This document shows, piece by piece, positions 59,666 through 64,000 of a stretch of 64,000 nt of DNA. Both the position numbers and the translations under genes were made by a program. Numbering within the stretch: the first letter of the stretch is position 1; the number at the start of each line of letters is the position of its first letter. The DNA is from Corynebacterium occultum (GTDB taxonomy: Bacteria > Actinomycetota > Actinomycetes > Mycobacteriales > Mycobacteriaceae). Under the pieces are notes generated by a model that had not been told where the DNA came from, ran no database searches, and saw only the letters and a list, made by a program, of their open reading frames with translations. The stretch lies in assembly GCF_009734425.1 (NCBI RefSeq), contig NZ_CP046455.1, positions 1,054,001-1,118,000 on the forward strand, read 5' to 3'.

Positions 59666-60838
59666 CTAGAGCAGAGAACGGTAGATGTCCACCGTCTGCT
59701 GGGCGATGGTGGCCCAGGAGAAATCATTCACCGCACGTTGCCGACCAGCCTCACCGAAAGTCCTGGCACGCTCCTTATCGGCGACCATGGCGTTGACCCC
59801 GGCGGCGATATCACGTTCGAAGCCCTCCGGGTCCGACTCCTCATAGTGGACCAGGGTGCCGGTCTTGCCGTCCAGGACGACCTCTGGGATGCCACCCACA
59901 TCAGAGGCGACGACAGCGGTGCCGCAGGCCATGGCCTCAAGGTTCACGATGCCCAGCGGTTCATAGATGGAGGGGCAGACGAAGGTGTCGGCCGCGGTGA
60001 GGATCTCCTGGATGCCCTGTTTGTCCAGCATCTCCTGCACCCAGAAGATACCCTCACGCTGAGCCTGCAGCTCTTCCACCAGGGCCTTGGTGTGGGCGGC
60101 GATCTCCGGGGTGTCCGGGGCGCCGGCGCAGAGCACCAGCTGCACACCCTCATCGAAGTGTGCGGCGGCCTTGATCAGGTGCTCCACACCCTTCTGGCGG
60201 GTGATGCGGCCGACGAAGGCGACGATCGGGCGGTTCGGATCCACACCCAACTTGCTGAGGACGGAGTCCTCGGCAGCCTCGAAAGTGGGGCGAGGGGCCC
60301 AGAGCTCGGTGTCGATGCCGTTGAGGACCACATGCACGCGATCCGCGTCGATCCGGGGGTAGGCCTCGAGAATGGAGTCCTTCATCCGGGCAGAAACCGC
60401 GATGACCGCGTCCGCATACTCCATGGCATTGCGCTCCGACCAGGAGGAGACCTCATAGCCGCCACCGAGCTGCTCGCGCTTCCAGGGGCGGTGCGGCTCC
60501 AGGGAGTGGGCAGTGGCGATATGGGGGATGCCGTGCAGCTTGCCCGCCAGGTGGCCACCCAGCCCGGCGTACCAGGTATGGGAGTGGACGACCTCTGCCT
60601 CAGCAGCGGCCTCCGCCATGCGCAGGCCGGTGGAAAGGGTCTTGATCGCGGGGTTTGCGTTCTCCAGGGCCGGATCGACACCGTGGACGTACACCCCCTC
60701 AGCATCCCGGGGGGCACCCATGCAGTGGACGTCAACCTGGGTGATCTCCCGCATGAAGCGGGTCAGTTCGGTGACATGGACGCCGGCGCCACCGTAAACC
60801 TCCGGCGGGTATTCTCTGCTCATCATCGCGACTCTCAT
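59666..60838 (-). CDS. glgA: Glycogen synthase GlgA (GT4 type)
   Basis: A 390-residue glycosyltransferase with the GT-B fold: REYPPEVYGGAGVHV at the start, HSHTWYAGLGGHLAG, VAFVGRITRQKGV, and the C-terminal CPSIYEPLGIVNLEAMACG, which carries the acidic donor-binding motif. It corresponds to actinobacterial GlgA/GlgM, which uses ADP-glucose for glycogen or maltose-1-phosphate. Divergent from glgC, 125 bp apart. Confidence 0.9.
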   Translation of the reverse strand: MRVAMMSREYPPEVYGGAGVHVTELTRFMREITQVDVHCMGAPRDAEGVYVHGVDPALENANPAIKTLSTGLRMAEAAAEAEVVHSHTWYAGLGGHLAGKLHGIPHIATAHSLEPHRPWKREQLGGGYEVSSWSERNAMEYADAVIAVSARMKDSILEAYPRIDADRVHVVLNGIDTELWAPRPTFEAAEDSVLSKLGVDPNRPIVAFVGRITRQKGVEHLIKAAAHFDEGVQLVLCAGAPDTPEIAAHTKALVEELQAQREGIFWVQEMLDKQGIQEILTAADTFVCPSIYEPLGIVNLEAMACGTAVVASDVGGIPEVVLDGKTGTLVHYEESDPEGFERDIAAGVNAMVADKERARTFGEAGRQRAVNDFSWATIAQQTVDIYRSLL

Positions 60839-60963
60839 GTGAACGAGATTAACCCTTGGTGAGGGGTGTCGCCGAGGTTTTCGGGGGTGAGGGGGGTCTC
60901 TTCAGGGGTCGAATCTGTGACTTTCCACGGCAGAACTCGCTCAAACCTAATAGGTTGTGGGGT

Positions 60964-62187
60964 GTGAGAAGCCATGCGAATGTTTTAGCCATTGTTCTTG
61001 CCGGTGGAGAAGGTAAACGACTCTTCCCGTTGACTGCGGATCGTGCCAAACCGGCCGTTCCCTTCGGCGGTGCCTACCGGCTCATCGATTTCGTGCTGTC
61101 GAATCTGGCGAATGCCGGATTCCTCAAGATTGCGGTGTTGACGCAGTACAAGTCACACTCTCTTGACCGGCACATTTCGCAGTCGTGGCAGCTCTCCGGT
61201 CCCACCAGTCAGTACATTGCCTCGGTTCCGGCGCAGCAGCGCCTGGGCAAGCGCTGGTACATGGGTTCCGCTGACGCCCTGCTGCAGTCCCTCAACCTCA
61301 TCTATGATGAAAAGCCCGAGTATGTGATCGTCTTCGGCGCCGACCATGTGTACCGCATGGATCCGGGCCAGATGCTCGATGATCACATCGCCTCCGGCAA
61401 GACCGCCACCGTGGCCGGTATCCGTGTCCCCCGCGCAGAGGCGACCGCCTTCGGTTGCATCCAGTCCGAGGCGGACGGCACCATCACCGAGTTCCTGGAG
61501 AAGCCGGCCGACCCGCCGAGCACCCCGGATGACCCGGAGGTCACCTTCGCCTCCATGGGCAACTACATCTTCACCACCGAAGCGCTGATCGAGGCGTTGA
61601 AGGCCGATGAGGAGAATCCGGATTCTGACCATGACATGGGCGGTGACATCATCCCCTGGTTCGTCGACCGTGGGGAGGCCAACGTCTATGACTTCTCCGC
61701 CAACACCGTCCCGGGCGATACCGACCGGGACCGCGGTTACTGGCGTGACGTGGGCACCATCGACTCCTACTACGAAGCTCACATGGACCTGATCAGCGTC
61801 CACCCGATCTTCAACCTCTACAACGCGAAGTGGCCGATCCACTCCACCGACACGAATAACCTGCCCCCGGCGAAGTTCGTCCAGGGTGGCATCGCACAAT
61901 CCTCCATGGTGTCGGCTGGTTCGATCATCTCCGGTGGCACCGTCCGCAACTCGGTGCTCTCCTCGGACGTCTACATCGAAGAGGGCGCCACTGTTGAGGG
62001 TTCGGTCCTGCTGCCGGGCGTGCGCGTCGGCCGTGGCGCGGTGGTCCGCCACGCCATCCTCGACAAGAACGTAGTGGTCCGGGAAGGCGAGATCATCGGT
62101 GTCGATCGCGTCCGCGATGAGTCCCGTTTCAAGATCAGTGCCGGCGGCGTCGTTGTCGTAGCCAAGAACAGCGTGGTCGGGGAGTAG
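60964..62187 (+). CDS. glgC: Glucose-1-phosphate adenylyltransferase GlgC
   Basis: A 407-residue nucleotidyltransferase that makes ADP-glucose for Glg[17 protein letters not shown] is the nucleotide-binding motif, [10 protein letters not shown] is the metal/catalytic segment, and a left-handed beta-helix closes the protein. GTG 60964 starts conserved sequence; the upstream frame to 60856 is not conserved. TAATAG at 60948-60953 fits a nearly leaderless message. Confidence 0.94.
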   Translation: MRSHANVLAIVLAGGEGKRLFPLTADRAKPAVPFGGAYRLIDFVLSNLANAGFLKIAVLTQYKSHSLDRHISQSWQLSGPTSQYIASVPAQQRLGKRWYMGSADALLQSLNLIYDEKPEYVIVFGADHVYRMDPGQMLDDHIASGKTATVAGIRVPRAEATAFGCIQSEADGTITEFLEKPADPPSTPDDPEVTFASMGNYIFTTEALIEALKADEENPDSDHDMGGDIIPWFVDRGEANVYDFSANTVPGDTDRDRGYWRDVGTIDSYYEAHMDLISVHPIFNLYNAKWPIHSTDTNNLPPAKFVQGGIAQSSMVSAGSIISGGTVRNSVLSSDVYIEEGATVEGSVLLPGVRVGRGAVVRHAILDKNVVVREGEIIGVDRVRDESRFKISAGGVVVVAKNSVVGE

Positions 62188-62211
62188 TAACCCCGCCCTA
62201 CGATGGATCAG

Positions 62212-62247
62212 AAAAATTCCCCCTGGGTTATCCAGGGGGAATTTTTT
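62212..62247. terminator. Bidirectional terminator between glgC and the methyltransferase
   Basis: Perfect 15-bp stem AAAAATTCCCCCTGG / CCAGGGGGAATTTTT with a five-base loop and T/A tails, shared by convergent genes. Confidence 0.94.
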
Positions 62248-62893
62248 ATGGGCGGCGGCTGATCAGCATCATGCCGGCACCGAGGGGGAGCCGGGTGATC
62301 AGGGCATCCTCGAGGGTGTCAACGTATTCCAGGGCCTCACGGACCGCTACGGTGGCCCGGTCCTTGCGGGACTCATCGGCCAGGGTGCCGTCGAGCAGGA
62401 CATCGGGAAGCACCAGCACGCCCCCGGGGGAGAGCAGCGGCCAGGCGGTCTTGACCAGGGCGTTCAGATCCAGCGGGGAAACCTCGCCGTAGACCAGCTG
62501 GTAGGACCCATGCGCCAGCCGGCCCATCACATCCAGGGGGCGGGAAGGCAGGAAACGGACCCGGGAGGGGGAGAAGCCAGCCGCCCGGAAGATCTGCTTC
62601 GCCTGGCGCTGATGTTCCACCTCAGGGTCGATGCAGGTCAGCATGCCATTGCTGCCGAGCCCCTTGAGCAGGTAAAGGCCGACCACGCTGGCCGCCGGGG
62701 TCACCGCAATGGCCCCGGCCGACTTCTCGGAGGCAGCGGCCGCGGTGAGGGTGCTCAGGAGTTGCCCGGTGACCTCATCAGGAGTCGTCAGCCCGAATTC
62801 CTCGGCGTCGCGGCGGGCGGCGTCGAGGACCTCATCACCGGGGATGGTCGATTCGATGTAGGTAAGCAGTGCGTCAAATGCCGTGTCAGTCAC
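62246..62893 (-). CDS. O-methyltransferase family protein (Rv1220c-like)
   Basis: A 215-residue SAM-dependent O-methyltransferase with a class I Rossmann fold: AIAVTPAASVVGLYLLKGL and LTCIDPEVEHQRQAKQIF, the acidic loop that binds SAM. Gene neighbour of sigE in mycobacteria too, from memory. The message looks leaderless: TAGACT seven bases before GTG 62893 and no Shine-Dalgarno sequence. The stop codon lies in the terminator. Substrate unknown. Confidence 0.85.
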   Translation of the reverse strand: MTDTAFDALLTYIESTIPGDEVLDAARRDAEEFGLTTPDEVTGQLLSTLTAAAASEKSAGAIAVTPAASVVGLYLLKGLGSNGMLTCIDPEVEHQRQAKQIFRAAGFSPSRVRFLPSRPLDVMGRLAHGSYQLVYGEVSPLDLNALVKTAWPLLSPGGVLVLPDVLLDGTLADESRKDRATVAVREALEYVDTLEDALITRLPLGAGMMLISRRP

Positions 62894-63083
62894 AATTAAG
62901 AGTCTAGCCAGGGTCGGCAGGGCTGTGAGCAGGGGCTCGCCCCAAAAGTCCCGGTTGTGACTGGTGTGAAAACTGAGGTTTGGGATAAAGACTTCATAAA
63001 AGCTCCCCGAATCGAGCTGAACCCCCAAGCTCACAGCGAATTTTCAGACCATAATATGGAGTTCTCCAGCATGGCCGTGTTGA

Positions 63084-63743
63084 ATGGAGTTCATGAAGAA
63101 GAAGGCACGCACCGCTGAGGCCGCCGAAGTCCAGCCCCCCGCCGTTCCCCACGGGGATGGTGAGGAACAGCTGAGCGGAACCGCCGCCTTCGACGCCGGA
63201 CAAGGTGACATGCCCTCCTGGTCAGCGCTGGTGCAGGAGCACGCCGACAGCGTCTACCGTCTCGCCTTCCGACTCTCCGGAAACCAGCATGATGCCGAGG
63301 ATCTCACCCAGGAAACCTTCATGCGGGTCTTCCGCTCCCTCAAGAGCTACCAGGCCGGCACTTTCGAGGGTTGGCTGCACCGCATCACCACGAACCTCTT
63401 CCTTGACATGGTCCGACACCGCAACAAGATCCGCATGGAGGCCCTCCCGGAGGATTATGAACGGGTCCCGGGCAATGAGGCCACCCCGGAGCAGGCCTTC
63501 ACCATCGCGAACCTGGACCCGGTGCTGCAGTCCGCGCTGGACCAGCTCAGCCCGGACTTCCGCGTCGCAGTCGTGCTCTGTGATGTGGTCGGTATGAGTT
63601 ATGACGAGATCGCCGACACCGTGGGCGTGAAGATGGGAACGGTGCGCAGTCGCATCCACCGCGGCCGCAGCCAGCTGCGTTCCGCCCTGGAAGCTGCCGC
63701 CGAAACCAATGAGGATGTCCAGATCCTGCTCCCGACCCGTTAA
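63084..63743 (+). CDS. sigE: ECF sigma factor SigE
   Basis: A 219-residue extracytoplasmic-function sigma factor. Region 2 ([34 protein letters not shown]) lies at about residues 65-115, and region 4 ([21 protein letters not shown]) at about 172-192. Residues 1-40 form a nonconserved head. ATG 63084 or 63093 both fit. It directs surface-stress transcription in corynebacteria and is followed by its zinc anti-sigma gene. Confidence 0.93.
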   Translation: MEFMKKKARTAEAAEVQPPAVPHGDGEEQLSGTAAFDAGQGDMPSWSALVQEHADSVYRLAFRLSGNQHDAEDLTQETFMRVFRSLKSYQAGTFEGWLHRITTNLFLDMVRHRNKIRMEALPEDYERVPGNEATPEQAFTIANLDPVLQSALDQLSPDFRVAVVLCDVVGMSYDEIADTVGVKMGTVRSRIHRGRSQLRSALEAAAETNEDVQILLPTR

Positions 63744-63800
63744 AGAAAGTGGGCGTATCCTAGCGGGGAGAGAGAAAGAAGGAGGTTGGCTTCCAAAGTG

Positions 63801-64000
63801 ATGGAGTCGAAGCAACGGGTTAAAGCGAAGGGCAAGAGGTTCGCTTCGGTGGATCATCTGGGCCCGGAAGCTCTCGCCGCGTATGTGGATGAAGAGCTGT
63901 CGGCGGGAGCCACCCACCGTGCCAGGGTCCACCTGGTGCACTGTCCTGAATGCCGTGCCGAGGTCAGGCGCCAGCAGGGGGCTGCTGAGGCCATCCGGGA
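63801..64000 (+). CDS. cseE: Zinc anti-sigma factor of SigE, N-terminal part (runs off the window)
   Basis: Sixty-six codons are visible. The segment HLVHCPEC is the H-x3-C-x2-C zinc motif of ZAS anti-sigma proteins, near residues 47-54, after GPEALAAYVDEELSAG, the typical opening. It should bind SigE and release it under redox or envelope stress. The name follows the C. glutamicum SigE partner, from memory. GTG 63798 is an alternative start. Confidence 0.87.
   Translation, partial: MESKQRVKAKGKRFASVDHLGPEALAAYVDEELSAGATHRARVHLVHCPECRAEVRRQQGAAEAIR

Noticed and set aside
1..64000. tRNA, rRNA or CRISPR arrays
   Set aside because: No cloverleaf, rRNA-like or regularly spaced repeat sequence was recognised on reading; a tRNA scan was not possible.

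Overview
The window reads as chromosomal DNA of a GC-rich Corynebacterium. Supporting this are mshB (mycothiol synthesis), the dapC-dapD-dapD2-dapE set, folP2-gpgS, divergent glgA/glgC, sigE with its anti-sigma gene, typA, a ykoEDC operon behind a TPP riboswitch, and many leaderless-looking GTG starts. From about 40 kb onward the gene order matches, from memory, the conserved corynebacterial/mycobacterial backbone. No rRNA, tRNA, CRISPR array, insertion sequence or prophage was seen.

Region 1 (1-8.5 kb) looks accessory and catabolic. Six genes on the minus strand plus a GntR regulator form one module: two adjacent phosphotriesterase-family proteins, a FAD monooxygenase, an HSL-family esterase and an MFS importer. 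A perfect inverted repeat in front of the operon is a good operator candidate. One of the two phosphotriesterase-like proteins has lost nearly every metal ligand. An MBL-fold hydrolase and a CocE-type hydrolase (cut by the window edge) sit divergently at the left end.

Region 2 (8.6-27.4 kb) is a mix of housekeeping and stress genes: an NAD(P)-binding protein with an ABC-class ATPase, a tail-anchored protein, a UvrA-like ATPase, a baeRF (Rv2629-like) protein, pcm, lipoate ligase, a CNNM/CorC protein with a ZIP transporter, DUF808 and DUF2218. It ends with a tight five-gene operon (extended SDR, acidic mini-protein, CinA, Zn-alcohol dehydrogenase, TPP enzyme).

Region 3 (27.4-39.7 kb) carries transport: the TPP riboswitch-ykoEDC operon, which runs on into a P-loop kinase and a frameshifted Nudix gene, then an oligopeptide ABC operon (oppA-B-C-DF), an AEC-family carrier, a small unknown gene, and a minus-strand ArsC-like/DUF402/secreted-protein cluster.

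Region 4 (40-64 kb) is backbone: typA, a solute-binding lipoprotein, mshB, a membrane protein, fdxC, dapC, an HNH endonuclease, GtrA, a small XRE/membrane-protein operon, dapD-permease-dapD2, dapE, LOG, folP2, gpgS, DUF3117, an RlmA-like methyltransferase, a degenerate GH32 protein, glgA/glgC, an O-methyltransferase and sigE/anti-sigma.

The most unexpected signal is not a gene. The motif GCTTATCGACGNC occurs ten times across the window, five in each orientation, always inside coding sequence and in several reading frames. Far less than one copy would be expected by chance. It behaves like a genome-wide functional oligonucleotide.
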